The notes under the pieces are model-generated. The model saw nothing but the letters and a program-made list of their open reading frames with translations, ran no database searches and had not been told where the DNA came from. Shown piece after piece: positions 15,092 through 23,647 of a stretch of 64,000 nt of DNA (position 1 is the stretch's first letter; each line of letters begins with the position of its first letter). The position numbers were made by a program, and so were the translations under genes. This DNA is from G965214625 sp965214625 (lineage in GTDB: Bacteria > Pseudomonadota > Gammaproteobacteria > Arenicellales > Poriferihabitantaceae): positions 682,001 to 746,000 of the forward strand of contig OZ243962.1 of NCBI GenBank assembly GCA_965214625.1, written 5' to 3'.

Positions 15092-17692
15092 TCAGTGCGC
15101 CTGGCGTATATCCAGCAGCTGATCAGGAATGACACTGTTCGCTGCGTCCTGGTAGGAGGCTATTTCGTTGAAATTCAAATAGCGATAGACTTCTTCTGCC
15201 AGTGTGTTTAACTCTCGGGTCTCTTGCAAATACTCCTCGACCGTGGGCAACCTTCCCAGAACACCCGCGATCGCCGCCAGTTCAGAAGAAGACAGATAGA
15301 CATCGGCCCCCTTGCCCAGTCGATTCGGAAAATTCCGGGTCGATGTTGAAACCACCGTTGCATGATCGGCAACTCTGGCCTGATTCCCCATGCAAAGGGA
15401 ACATCCCGGTGGTTCGATTCTTGCCCCGGCTTGCGCAAAAACGGAATAGTATCCTTCCTCGGTCAGTTGCTTTTGGTCCATCTTCGTTGGGGGAACGATC
15501 CACATGCGGGTGGGTGCCACTTTCCCCATCTTCTGTAACAACTTCCCCGCCGCGCGAAAATGCCCGATATTGGTCATACACGAACCGATAAAGACCTCAT
15601 CAATCCGTTCACCGGCAACCTCCGACAATCGCCGGGCATCATCCGGGTCATTCGGCGCACATAAAATAGGTTCGGTAATTGTATTGAGATCAATCTCGAT
15701 GATTTCAGCATATTGCGCATCGTTATCCGCTTCCAGCAGAACCGGGTTTTCCAACCATTCCTCCATTGATGCAATACGACGCCAAATCGTACGTTGGTCA
15801 CCATAGCCCTCACTGATCATCCAGCGTAACATGACGATGTTGGAGTTGATGTATTCGATAATCGGTTCCCGGTTCAGCTTGATGGTACAGCCGGAAGCAG
15901 ACCGTTCGGCCGACGCATCCGCCAATTCGAATGCCTGCTCAATCTTGAGGTCCGGCAGCCCTTCGATTTCAAGCACCCGTCCGGAATAGATATTTTTCTT
16001 GTTTTCTTTTTCGATGGTCAACAACCCTTGCTGAATCGCCGCGTAGGGAATCGCATGCACCAGATCCCTTAGCGTGATACCCGGCTGCAACTGTCCGGCA
16101 AATCTCACCAGGACGGATTCCGGCATATCAAGCGGCATGACCCCGGTGGCAGCGGCAAAGGCAACCAGCCCGGAACCCGCCGGGAAGGAAATACCAATCG
16201 GGAAACGGGTGTGCGAATCCCCGCCCGTGCCGACCGTATCCGGTAACAGCATGCGGTTCATCCATGAATGAATGATCCCATCACCCGGTTTCAGCGAAAT
16301 ACCGCCGCGATTCATCATGAAATGAGGCAAGCTGTGTTGAGTCTCAATATCCACCGGCTTGGGATAGGCCGATGTGTGGCAAAAGGACTGCATCACCAGG
16401 TCAGCCTGAAACCCCAGACAGGCCAGGTCCTGCAGTTCGTCCCGGGTCATGGGACCGGTCGTGTCCTGGGAGCCGACCGTGGTCAGCTGTGGCTCACAGT
16501 ACTGCCCGGGGCGAACCCCGGGCAGGCCACAGGCCTTTCCCACCATTTTCTGAGCCAGCGTATACCCCCGATCACTCTCCCTGGGTGATTCGGATTGGCG
16601 AAACAGGTCACTGTCACCCCGTCCCAAGGATGCATTCGCTCTCGCGGTCAGACCACGGCCGATAATCAAGTTGATACGGCCACCTGCCCTGACTTCGTCC
16701 AGCAGCACCTCTGAACGCAATGCAAATTCACTGAGGACCTCTTCTGATCCGTGCCGACACACTTTACCCGCATAGGGATAAACATCAATCACATCGCCCA
16801 TTTTCATGTCCGTTACATCCATTTCGATCGGCAAAGCACCCGAGTCCTCCATGGTATTGAAAAAGATCGGAGCAATTTTCCCGCCAAAACAATAACCCCC
16901 TGCCCTTTTATTCGGAATGCCGGGGATATCCTCTCCAATGTGCCACAGGACCGAGTTGGTGGCTGACTTGCGTGATGAACCGGTTCCCACCACATCACCA
17001 ACATACGCGACGGGGTACCCATTTTGCTTGAGGCTCTCAAGTGTCGCAAGTGGATTTTCCGGCAATCCCTGACGGGGGTTCTTGAGCATGGCCAGCGCGT
17101 GCAGGGGTATGTCCGGCCTTGACCAGGCATCAGGCGCCGGAGACAGATCATCGGTATTGGTCTCACCTGGAACCCGAAAGACAGTGACCGTAATTTTCTC
17201 GGCCACTGCAGCATGTTCGGTAAACCAGTCTCCATCCGCCCAGGACTGAATCACCCTATTGGCAAAGCGATTACCCGCATCCGACTTTTCCTTGACGTCA
17301 TAAAACGCATCGAACATCAGTAATGTGTGGCAAAGCGCCTTTGCCGCCTCGTCGGCGAGCGCATCCACCTCCAATGCCTCGATCAGCGGAGCAATGTTAT
17401 AGCCACCATGCATCGTGCCCAAAAACCGCACCGCCATGGTCGGATCAATCAGCGGAGAGTCCGTTTCCCCGCGAACGATCGCGGCCAAAAACGAGGCCTT
17501 GACATAAGCCGCCTCATCAACACCTGCAGGAACCTGATCCCGTAGCAATGTCACGAGCTGGGTTTCACTGCCCTCCGGTGGCTGCTTTAACAGTGCCACA
17601 AGTTGCGCCGTCATGGCGGCATCAAGTGGTTTTGGAACAATCCCCATTGCAGCCCTTTCGGCTACATGTTTTTGATAATCATCTAACAACAT
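15092..17692 (-). CDS. acnB: Aconitate hydratase B
   Basis: This 866-residue protein matches AcnB in length and domain order: an N-terminal HEAT-like domain, then the swivelling domain 4, then the catalytic domains. The SRKSATNSVLWHIGED, GGKIAPIFFNTMEDSG and GGDSHTRFPIG segments are typical. Three iron-sulfur cysteines lie in the C-terminal half, including the GSCMTNIGHFR and GCSLCMGNQ motifs. It isomerises citrate and isocitrate in the TCA cycle. AcnB orthologues can also bind mRNA when the cluster is lost. It stands alone with a divergent lipoprotein gene upstream. Confidence 0.97.
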   Translation of the reverse strand: MLLDDYQKHVAERAAMGIVPKPLDAAMTAQLVALLKQPPEGSETQLVTLLRDQVPAGVDEAAYVKASFLAAIVRGETDSPLIDPTMAVRFLGTMHGGYNIAPLIEALEVDALADEAAKALCHTLLMFDAFYDVKEKSDAGNRFANRVIQSWADGDWFTEHAAVAEKITVTVFRVPGETNTDDLSPAPDAWSRPDIPLHALAMLKNPRQGLPENPLATLESLKQNGYPVAYVGDVVGTGSSRKSATNSVLWHIGEDIPGIPNKRAGGYCFGGKIAPIFFNTMEDSGALPIEMDVTDMKMGDVIDVYPYAGKVCRHGSEEVLSEFALRSEVLLDEVRAGGRINLIIGRGLTARANASLGRGDSDLFRQSESPRESDRGYTLAQKMVGKACGLPGVRPGQYCEPQLTTVGSQDTTGPMTRDELQDLACLGFQADLVMQSFCHTSAYPKPVDIETQHSLPHFMMNRGGISLKPGDGIIHSWMNRMLLPDTVGTGGDSHTRFPIGISFPAGSGLVAFAAATGVMPLDMPESVLVRFAGQLQPGITLRDLVHAIPYAAIQQGLLTIEKENKKNIYSGRVLEIEGLPDLKIEQAFELADASAERSASGCTIKLNREPIIEYINSNIVMLRWMISEGYGDQRTIWRRIASMEEWLENPVLLEADNDAQYAEIIEIDLNTITEPILCAPNDPDDARRLSEVAGERIDEVFIGSCMTNIGHFRAAGKLLQKMGKVAPTRMWIVPPTKMDQKQLTEEGYYSVFAQAGARIEPPGCSLCMGNQARVADHATVVSTSTRNFPNRLGKGADVYLSSSELAAIAGVLGRLPTVEEYLQETRELNTLAEEVYRYLNFNEIASYQDAANSVIPDQLLDIRQAH

Positions 17693-17849
17693 GTTTCTTT
17701 TTCAAAAATTAGGTCAAACATACCCCTGCACCAGTCAGTTGATTGTGAATCGGCACGGTGGAACTGGATTGGTCTCTCATTTTACTTCATAATGGATAGT
17801 GTCATACGTGTAAATCCCTACTTGATCCGTTAGCAACGCCAAACACCGC

Positions 17850-18260
17850 ATGCCCAATCGCCGTTTCGTTCAACACCGACCCGGGTTCTCATTGAGTGAG
17901 GTGCCCGGCCGGACATTCAAAATCCTTACGATCACGGTCGCTTCGTGTTTTGTCCTCGCCTGTACGCAGGAGTCCCAGAATAAATTTGGCAGGGCAATCC
18001 AGAACTGGACGGGGACACATGGTGTACTGGATATCTATGCCGGGGAAAAACTGGTCAACCGATTTATTGATATTGACAAGATTTCCACTGCAGTGTCGAC
18101 CCAAGGCAGCACCGCCCGTCCGTATCGGTTCGGGTACGGCATCATCGATCTGAATCAGAACTATAAGGCCGATCCGGGAGAGAACAAGGTCTACTTTGAA
18201 TTCAGCGACTACTCAACCAGCTATATCTTTTATGAAAATCCGTTCGTCAAGGACCGTTGA
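17850..18260 (+). CDS. Conserved small lipoprotein divergent from acnB
   Basis: The 136-residue frame contains a hydrophobic signal segment ending in a lipobox, FVLAC, with the lipidated cysteine near residue 38. The ATG start gives an unusually long n-region; an in-frame GTG at 17901 would shorten it to a more normal 21 residues, so the start is unsure. The mature part is beta-rich with the conserved-looking PYRFGYGIIDLNQNYKADPG and VYFEFSDYSTSYIFYENP stretches. Similar small lipoproteins lie near acnB in other gammaproteobacteria as far as I recall. The function is unknown; it probably sits in the outer or inner membrane facing the periplasm. Confidence 0.7.
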   Translation: MPNRRFVQHRPGFSLSEVPGRTFKILTITVASCFVLACTQESQNKFGRAIQNWTGTHGVLDIYAGEKLVNRFIDIDKISTAVSTQGSTARPYRFGYGIIDLNQNYKADPGENKVYFEFSDYSTSYIFYENPFVKDR

Positions 18261-18296
18261 ATCCCTTGAAACGATATCACACCGGCCTCGGAAGTC

Positions 18297-18902
18297 TTAT
18301 TCCGACGACTGACGACCGGTCATTTTGACCGCTTTCCAGCTTGCCGGAATAACGATCATCGCCAGCACGATCTTAAACAGATCGCCCCAAAGAAAGGGCG
18401 CCGCCCCCCACTCGAATATCGGTTTGTCCCACCCGAACAGGATGCCCAGCCAAAGTAGTCCCGGCACATAGATCAGGACATTCCCGATCAACATGGCGGC
18501 AAAGGTCGTGATTCCTTTTCGGTCCCAACCTCTTTCTGCCAGTCCACCAACGACTGCGGCCGCCAGCACAAAACCCACCAGATACCCACCGGTCGGACCG
18601 GACATGTAGAGCAACCCGATTCCTTTTTCCGGTGTGCCGGCAAACACCGGCAACCCCATCGCACCCAGTGCCAGATAAGACAGCACGGTCAAGGGACCCA
18701 ACACACGCCCATAGACTATGCCGATCGCCAGTATGACGAATGTCTGCATGGTCATCGGGACCGGATGAAACGGGATATTGATTTTCGCCGAGAGCGTAAT
18801 CAACGCCGCACCGACCACGATCAGGGCCAGATTTCTGACCCGTCCCCCAGGGTGCCACAATGCATTGATCAGCGTCGGGGAACGCGTTAATTCTAGGGAC
18901 AT
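18297..18902 (-). CDS. bioY: Biotin transporter S-component
   Basis: This roughly 201-residue protein has six hydrophobic helices and the BioY signatures PVPMTMQTFVILA near residue 46 and SGPTGGYLVGFVLAA near residue 103. BioY binds biotin with high affinity and imports it alone or with the EcfA/EcfT energising module. No ecfA or ecfT gene is nearby, so this is either a solitary BioY or uses shared components elsewhere. The ATG at 18902 was chosen because GAGGT lies seven bases before it. No bio synthesis gene or BirA site was seen. Confidence 0.92.
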   Translation of the reverse strand: MSLELTRSPTLINALWHPGGRVRNLALIVVGAALITLSAKINIPFHPVPMTMQTFVILAIGIVYGRVLGPLTVLSYLALGAMGLPVFAGTPEKGIGLLYMSGPTGGYLVGFVLAAAVVGGLAERGWDRKGITTFAAMLIGNVLIYVPGLLWLGILFGWDKPIFEWGAAPFLWGDLFKIVLAMIVIPASWKAVKMTGRQSSE

Positions 18903-19008
18903 AATCAACCTCGTTGTATTTTACCTTTGGAGAATCGGGTTCAACGCCGGGCCCCCTGTCACCGTTTTCTGACCGGACACCGTTGTTTGCTTTGCAATGG
19001 CAGATAGT

Positions 19009-20523
19009 TTATCTGATCGGACGGCCAAACAACAGGCTCAGACACAACAGCATGCCCGCCAATATCAGCGGCACACTGTCACCATACCGCACATACGGTG
19101 TCTCGCCTATTCTCGGTTGTATCGAACCCTTGACAACATGTTGCTGAAACTGTGGCGCAAACTCGTCCACACCGCCCTTCCAGTTGATCAGCGAAGAAAG
19201 TCCGTTGTTTGAAGATCGAATCATCGGTCGCTCACTCTCCCTTGAGCGAAATCGTGCCATTTGAAGACGCTGGTGTGGTGCCAGCGAATCACCGAACCAC
19301 AGGTCCTCGCTGACATTCAGCAACGCACCTGACTGATTGATCTGACTTCTCCATACACCGGGAAAGGCGTCTTCGTAACAGACCGAGACCGCAAATCGGT
19401 TCCCGGCAGCGATGAGTGGCAATTGGGGCTCATTCCAGTGACTGAAATCCACCATCGGAATATCCATCAAGCTGAGCAATGGACCCAACAGGGCAGATAA
19501 CGGGTAATACTCCCCGAAGGGCACAAGGTGCTGTTTGCGATAGATCATCACCCGGTGACTGGACGGTGACCCGTCGACCGGAACCGATTCAGCATTAAGT
19601 CGATCACTGACAGCGGCCACGATATTGTAATACCGCCACTCCTGATCGATTCGTTCCCGATGCAAAACACCCATCATGAAATCCGCCGGGTGGTCGCGAA
19701 TCGTATCCCAGAATCCAGGTTCGAGGTCTGAAATATAGTTTGGAATCGCCGCTTCGGGCCAAACAACCAGGTCAACATCCTGCTGCAAGCGACTCTTTGC
19801 AAGATAACCCTGAATAATACGCTCGGATTGGACCGGTTCCCACTTTTCGTCCAGCGACACATTGTTTTGAATCACCGCAACACGAATCGGATCCCCCTTG
19901 GCCTGGGTCCATGCCGTCTGGTTCAGTTGCCAGCCGCCCCCCCAGATACCCAGCATACAAAGTACCAGGACGGTATTCCATACGGTGGTGTTACGAACAA
20001 CCGATACCAATAAGCCCGTTGTGATCAGGGCGATCAGACTCAACAGATAGACCCCGCCAATCGGTGCAAAATTCGATAACGGCGTATCCAGCATGGAATA
20101 ACCCGTTATCAACCAGGGAAACCCTGTAAACAGCCAGCTTCTAATCCATTCGAAGAAAACCCATATCACGGGCATGATAAAGGTCAGTCTGGCCGTCGCT
20201 TTGCGTTGCCCAAACAGCGCCTGGGCCGCGCCCGTCAAAGCGGGGTAGAGAGCCAGGATGGCCACCAGAACAAAGACGCAGATGCCGGCGATAATCGATG
20301 GCATTCCGCCGTGTGTGCTGATACTGACGTAGGTCCACGATACGCCAACACCGAACAGACCCAGACCATACAGGAACCCATACCAAAAAGCGGTCTTGGT
20401 ATCGGCATGCAGCCACAACCAAAACAATATTCCGATGCTAATGAAAATCAGGACCCAGTAATCAAACGGGGCAAAGGCGCACACGTGCAAAACCCCTGCA
20501 AGCAATGCCAAAAGGCTTCTCAC
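19009..20523 (-). CDS. lnt: Apolipoprotein N-acyltransferase
   Basis: This 504-residue inner-membrane enzyme adds the third acyl chain to lipoproteins at the periplasmic face. Several N-terminal membrane helices (about residues 1-190) precede a nitrilase-type domain. The catalytic triad is visible as E257 (VVWPEAAIP), K330 (YRKQHLVPFGEYYP) and C382 (VSVCYEDAFP), close to the E. coli positions 267, 335 and 387. A last helix ends the protein. It follows ybeY directly. The corC/ybeX gene that normally separates the two is missing, so no CorC is encoded here. Confidence 0.96.
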   Translation of the reverse strand: MRSLLALLAGVLHVCAFAPFDYWVLIFISIGILFWLWLHADTKTAFWYGFLYGLGLFGVGVSWTYVSISTHGGMPSIIAGICVFVLVAILALYPALTGAAQALFGQRKATARLTFIMPVIWVFFEWIRSWLFTGFPWLITGYSMLDTPLSNFAPIGGVYLLSLIALITTGLLVSVVRNTTVWNTVLVLCMLGIWGGGWQLNQTAWTQAKGDPIRVAVIQNNVSLDEKWEPVQSERIIQGYLAKSRLQQDVDLVVWPEAAIPNYISDLEPGFWDTIRDHPADFMMGVLHRERIDQEWRYYNIVAAVSDRLNAESVPVDGSPSSHRVMIYRKQHLVPFGEYYPLSALLGPLLSLMDIPMVDFSHWNEPQLPLIAAGNRFAVSVCYEDAFPGVWRSQINQSGALLNVSEDLWFGDSLAPHQRLQMARFRSRESERPMIRSSNNGLSSLINWKGGVDEFAPQFQQHVVKGSIQPRIGETPYVRYGDSVPLILAGMLLCLSLLFGRPIR

Positions 20524-20573
20524 TACGGAGTGTCCTCGAACATACCATCGTGCGATAGGAATGGTTTGGGCAT

Positions 20574-21041
20574 TTATTCGACTGTCACGATTTCAGTATA
20601 AGGATCAGGAAAACCAAGCCCTTCCATAATTTTTTTCTCATACCGTTCCATGGTGAGCGCACTGTGCTCAGTTTCATGGTCATACCCACACAGATGAAGA
20701 ATACCATGAATTACCAGATGTGCACAGTGTGCCTCCGGCGTCTTGCCCTGCACCTTGGCCTCCTCGCGAACGGCCGCAGCACAAATAACAACATCGCCAA
20801 GGTAGTCCTCTTCAACGCCCGCAATCTGTACAAAGGGAAACGACAAGACATTCGTCGGACCCTCCTTGTGGCGAAACCGGGCATTCAATTCGGTCATTTC
20901 CGCCGGTTCGACAATCCGGATAGTGACACCGACTGCCGGTTTACCGATACACTTTAGCGTTGACTTAACCCAATGGTCAAAATGCGTCTCATTCGGCAGC
21001 AAAGATCCATCCGCTACCGCCCGTTGCAATTCGACCGACAA
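20574..21041 (-). CDS. ybeY: Endoribonuclease / 16S rRNA maturation factor YbeY
   Basis: The protein has the zinc-binding HLVIHGILHLCGYDHETEHS motif that provides the three metal-ligand histidines, and EGPTNVLSFPF in the middle. YbeY helps mature the 3' end of 16S rRNA and monitors ribosome quality. The frame stays open further into ybeZ, but homologues begin with a Met-Ser-Val-Glu-Leu-like stretch. I therefore place the start at a TTG at 21041, three bases after the ybeZ stop, giving about 155 residues. An overlapping TTG at 21047 is the alternative. Confidence 0.9.
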   Translation of the reverse strand: MSVELQRAVADGSLLPNETHFDHWVKSTLKCIGKPAVGVTIRIVEPAEMTELNARFRHKEGPTNVLSFPFVQIAGVEEDYLGDVVICAAAVREEAKVQGKTPEAHCAHLVIHGILHLCGYDHETEHSALTMERYEKKIMEGLGFPDPYTEIVTVE

Positions 21042-21043
21042 CC

Positions 21044-22033
21044 TCAATCCCGTCGATTGTGGCTGGCGTCGTAAGCCTCGACAATACGCTGCACCAAAGG
21101 ATGCCGCACCACGTCCTGGGGCTGGAACTGGCAAAAACTGATTCCCGAAATATCCGATAGCACCTTTTGGGCATGGCGTAACCCTGACAACTGTCCCTGG
21201 GGCAAATCCACCTGCGTGACATCACCGGTGATGATGGCTTTTGAACCAAAGCCGATCCGGGTCAGGAACATCTTCATCTGCTCGACCGTGGTGTTTTGGG
21301 CTTCATCCAAAATGACGAAGGACTCGTTCAAGGTGCGTCCTCTCATATACGCAAGCGGTGCCAGTTCGATGATGCCTCTTGACATCAGTTTGCCTACTCG
21401 CTCAAATCCCAGCATTTCATATAACGCATCAAACAAGGGGCGCAGATAAGGATCAATTTTCTGGCCAATATCCCCCGGCAGAAACCCGAGTTTTTCACCG
21501 GCTTCCACGGCGGGTCGCACCAGTAAGATTCGCTCAATATCGTTTTCGGCCAGGGCGTGCACCGCACAGGCAACCGCCAGGTAGGTTTTCCCGGTACCGG
21601 CAGGACCAATACCAAAATTAATGTCATTGTCCCGAATGTTGCGAAGATAGTGTTTTTGCCTCGGGTTTTGCCCCCGTATCAGCAGTTTTCTCAACCGAAT
21701 CGACACTTCATCATGGGTCTGTACACCATCGGTGACACCCTCGGGGTCATCCTGTCTGTCCGAAACATTGACACGAGACAATGCAAAATGCACATCTCCG
21801 CTGGACAGGGGCGGCCTGTTTTGTTCGGTCATGGCAAACAACTCCCTCACCACCGTCTCCGCCCGGCGCATTCGTGATTCACTGCCACTCACGCTAAAGA
21901 CGTTATTTCGTTGGGTAATTTTGACTTTAAGATATTGCTCTATCTTCTGAAGATGACAATCCAGTTGCCCACACACTTGGGACAGTCGTTCATTTTCAGC
22001 CGGCAATAATTGGAAAGTAACGGGCTTTGACAA
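21044..22033 (-). CDS. ybeZ: PhoH-family ATPase YbeZ
   Basis: This 329-residue protein has the PhoH-like P-loop domain with Walker A GPAGTGKTYLAVACAVHAL near residue 139 and a Walker B region in FVILDEAQNTTVEQMKMFLTRIG. An N-terminal KH-like nucleic-acid-binding part precedes it. YbeZ acts with YbeY in ribosomal RNA processing and quality control. It lies between miaB and ybeY on the same strand, and the ybeY frame touches its stop codon, so translation may be coupled. Confidence 0.94.
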   Translation of the reverse strand: MSKPVTFQLLPAENERLSQVCGQLDCHLQKIEQYLKVKITQRNNVFSVSGSESRMRRAETVVRELFAMTEQNRPPLSSGDVHFALSRVNVSDRQDDPEGVTDGVQTHDEVSIRLRKLLIRGQNPRQKHYLRNIRDNDINFGIGPAGTGKTYLAVACAVHALAENDIERILLVRPAVEAGEKLGFLPGDIGQKIDPYLRPLFDALYEMLGFERVGKLMSRGIIELAPLAYMRGRTLNESFVILDEAQNTTVEQMKMFLTRIGFGSKAIITGDVTQVDLPQGQLSGLRHAQKVLSDISGISFCQFQPQDVVRHPLVQRIVEAYDASHNRRD

Positions 22034-22089
22034 ATCGAAACGAGATTAACAAATTAATTTAAGACATTGAGATAAGGGATGAGGTTGAC

Positions 22090-23442
22090 TCAGGCAACTT
22101 TCCGATGGCCTTCGTTGATCAGTTCACCCCGCAGCGAGTTCGGCAGTGCCTCGGTGATTCTCAGATCGACAAAACAGCCCACGAGGGATGACAGTCCATC
22201 GAAATTAACCACCCGATTATTCTCCGTTCGGCCACACATCTGTCGACTGTCTTTTCTTGAGGGACCTTCCACCAGGACGTTCTGCACACTGCCGATCATA
22301 TTTTGGCTGACCGCCATGGCCTGACGGCTGATTTTCGCCTGCAGCCGACCCAGCCTGTTCTTTTTGACCTCAACCGCAACATCGTCGACTAGGTCAGCCG
22401 CCGGCGTACCTGGACGGGGACTGTAAAGAAAGCTGAATGACTGGTCAAACCCCACTGCTTCGATCAGGTCCAATGTCGCCTGAAAATCCTGCTCGGCTTC
22501 ACCGGGAAAGCCGACAATAAAATCAGATGACAGGGACAGCGCCGGCCTGACAGCCCGCAGCTTTTTGACCCAACCGAGATAATCCGCCGCGGTATAGTTC
22601 CGTTTCATCAGTCGAAGGATACGGTCTGAGCCGCTTTGCACGGGAAGATGCAAGTGGCTGACCAATTCCGGTACCAGTTCATACGCTTCGACCAGTTCAT
22701 CCGTGAAATCCAGTGGATGGGAAGTCGTATAACGAATTCGCTCAATACCGTCAATGGCGGCAACATAGCGCAAAAGCTCTGCAAACTCGACGGTTCGACC
22801 GTCGTGCGACAGCCCCCGGTAACCATTGACATTCTGGCCAAGCAGATTGACCTCTCTGATTCCCTGCTGTGCCAGCCCGTACACCTCGGTGACCACATCG
22901 TCGAATGGACGGCTGAACTCCGTCCCGCGGGTATAGGGCACCACACAAAAAGAACAATATTTACTACATCCTTCCATGATCGACACAAACGCCTTGACCC
23001 CTTCGGCCCCCGGAGGAGGCAGGTTATCGAATTTTTCGATTTCCGGAAAACTGATATCCACTTTCGGTTTCCTTTGTTCGAGAACATCATCCAGCATTAA
23101 CGGGAGTCGATGGAGCGTTTGGGGTCCAAACACCAAATCGACATAAGGCGCGCGCCTCATGATCATGCTCCCTTCCTGGCTCGCGACACAGCCTCCAACA
23201 CCGATAATGAGTGCCTTGTTTGACCGCTTCAATTCACGCCAGCGTCCAAGCAGGGAAAACACTTTTTCCTGGGCTTTCTCCCGGACAGAACAGGTATTCA
23301 ACAGCATCATATCCGCCTGCTCGGGATGATCCGTTTTTTGATAACCGTGGCTATAGCGCAACAAATCGGCGATCCTTGACGAATCGTATTCGTTCATCTG
23401 ACAACCAAAGGTTTTGATATATAGTTTACGGCTCACCATCAT
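22090..23442 (-). CDS. miaB: tRNA-2-methylthio-N6-dimethylallyladenosine synthase
   Basis: This radical-SAM enzyme of about 450 residues methylthiolates i6A37 of tRNA. The N-terminal UPF0004 domain supplies three cysteines (TFGCQMNEYDS, LLNTCSVREKA, GVGGCVASQEG) for the auxiliary cluster. The radical-SAM CxxxCxxC motif is in EGCSKYCSFCVVPYTRG. A C-terminal TRAM domain follows. The ATG at 23442 was chosen; an upstream in-frame start would add 12 residues with no support. It heads the miaB-ybeZ-ybeY-lnt unit. Confidence 0.96.
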   Translation of the reverse strand: MMVSRKLYIKTFGCQMNEYDSSRIADLLRYSHGYQKTDHPEQADMMLLNTCSVREKAQEKVFSLLGRWRELKRSNKALIIGVGGCVASQEGSMIMRRAPYVDLVFGPQTLHRLPLMLDDVLEQRKPKVDISFPEIEKFDNLPPPGAEGVKAFVSIMEGCSKYCSFCVVPYTRGTEFSRPFDDVVTEVYGLAQQGIREVNLLGQNVNGYRGLSHDGRTVEFAELLRYVAAIDGIERIRYTTSHPLDFTDELVEAYELVPELVSHLHLPVQSGSDRILRLMKRNYTAADYLGWVKKLRAVRPALSLSSDFIVGFPGEAEQDFQATLDLIEAVGFDQSFSFLYSPRPGTPAADLVDDVAVEVKKNRLGRLQAKISRQAMAVSQNMIGSVQNVLVEGPSRKDSRQMCGRTENNRVVNFDGLSSLVGCFVDLRITEALPNSLRGELINEGHRKVA

Positions 23443-23647
23443 CACGAATCCGCACTGGGTCAGCCCGGTATTGTACACCGAACAGGGTTGTATTTCCGCT
23501 CTTTAGAAATGGCCTGCCAGCCGCAGTTCGCCACCTCATCGGTTAGCAGGCTGAAGTGATGCGCCCTGGCCGGACACCATCAGACGGATCGACCAGCTCG
23601 GGTTCGACGTGGCAGTGCGCCTGCTCGAAACTCGCAGGCGCCAACAA

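Noticed and set aside
23479..23647. In-frame codons continuing about 33 residues after the helicase stop codon, considered as readthrough
   Set aside because: A TGA followed by a short open stretch is expected by chance; nothing nearby suggests recoding.
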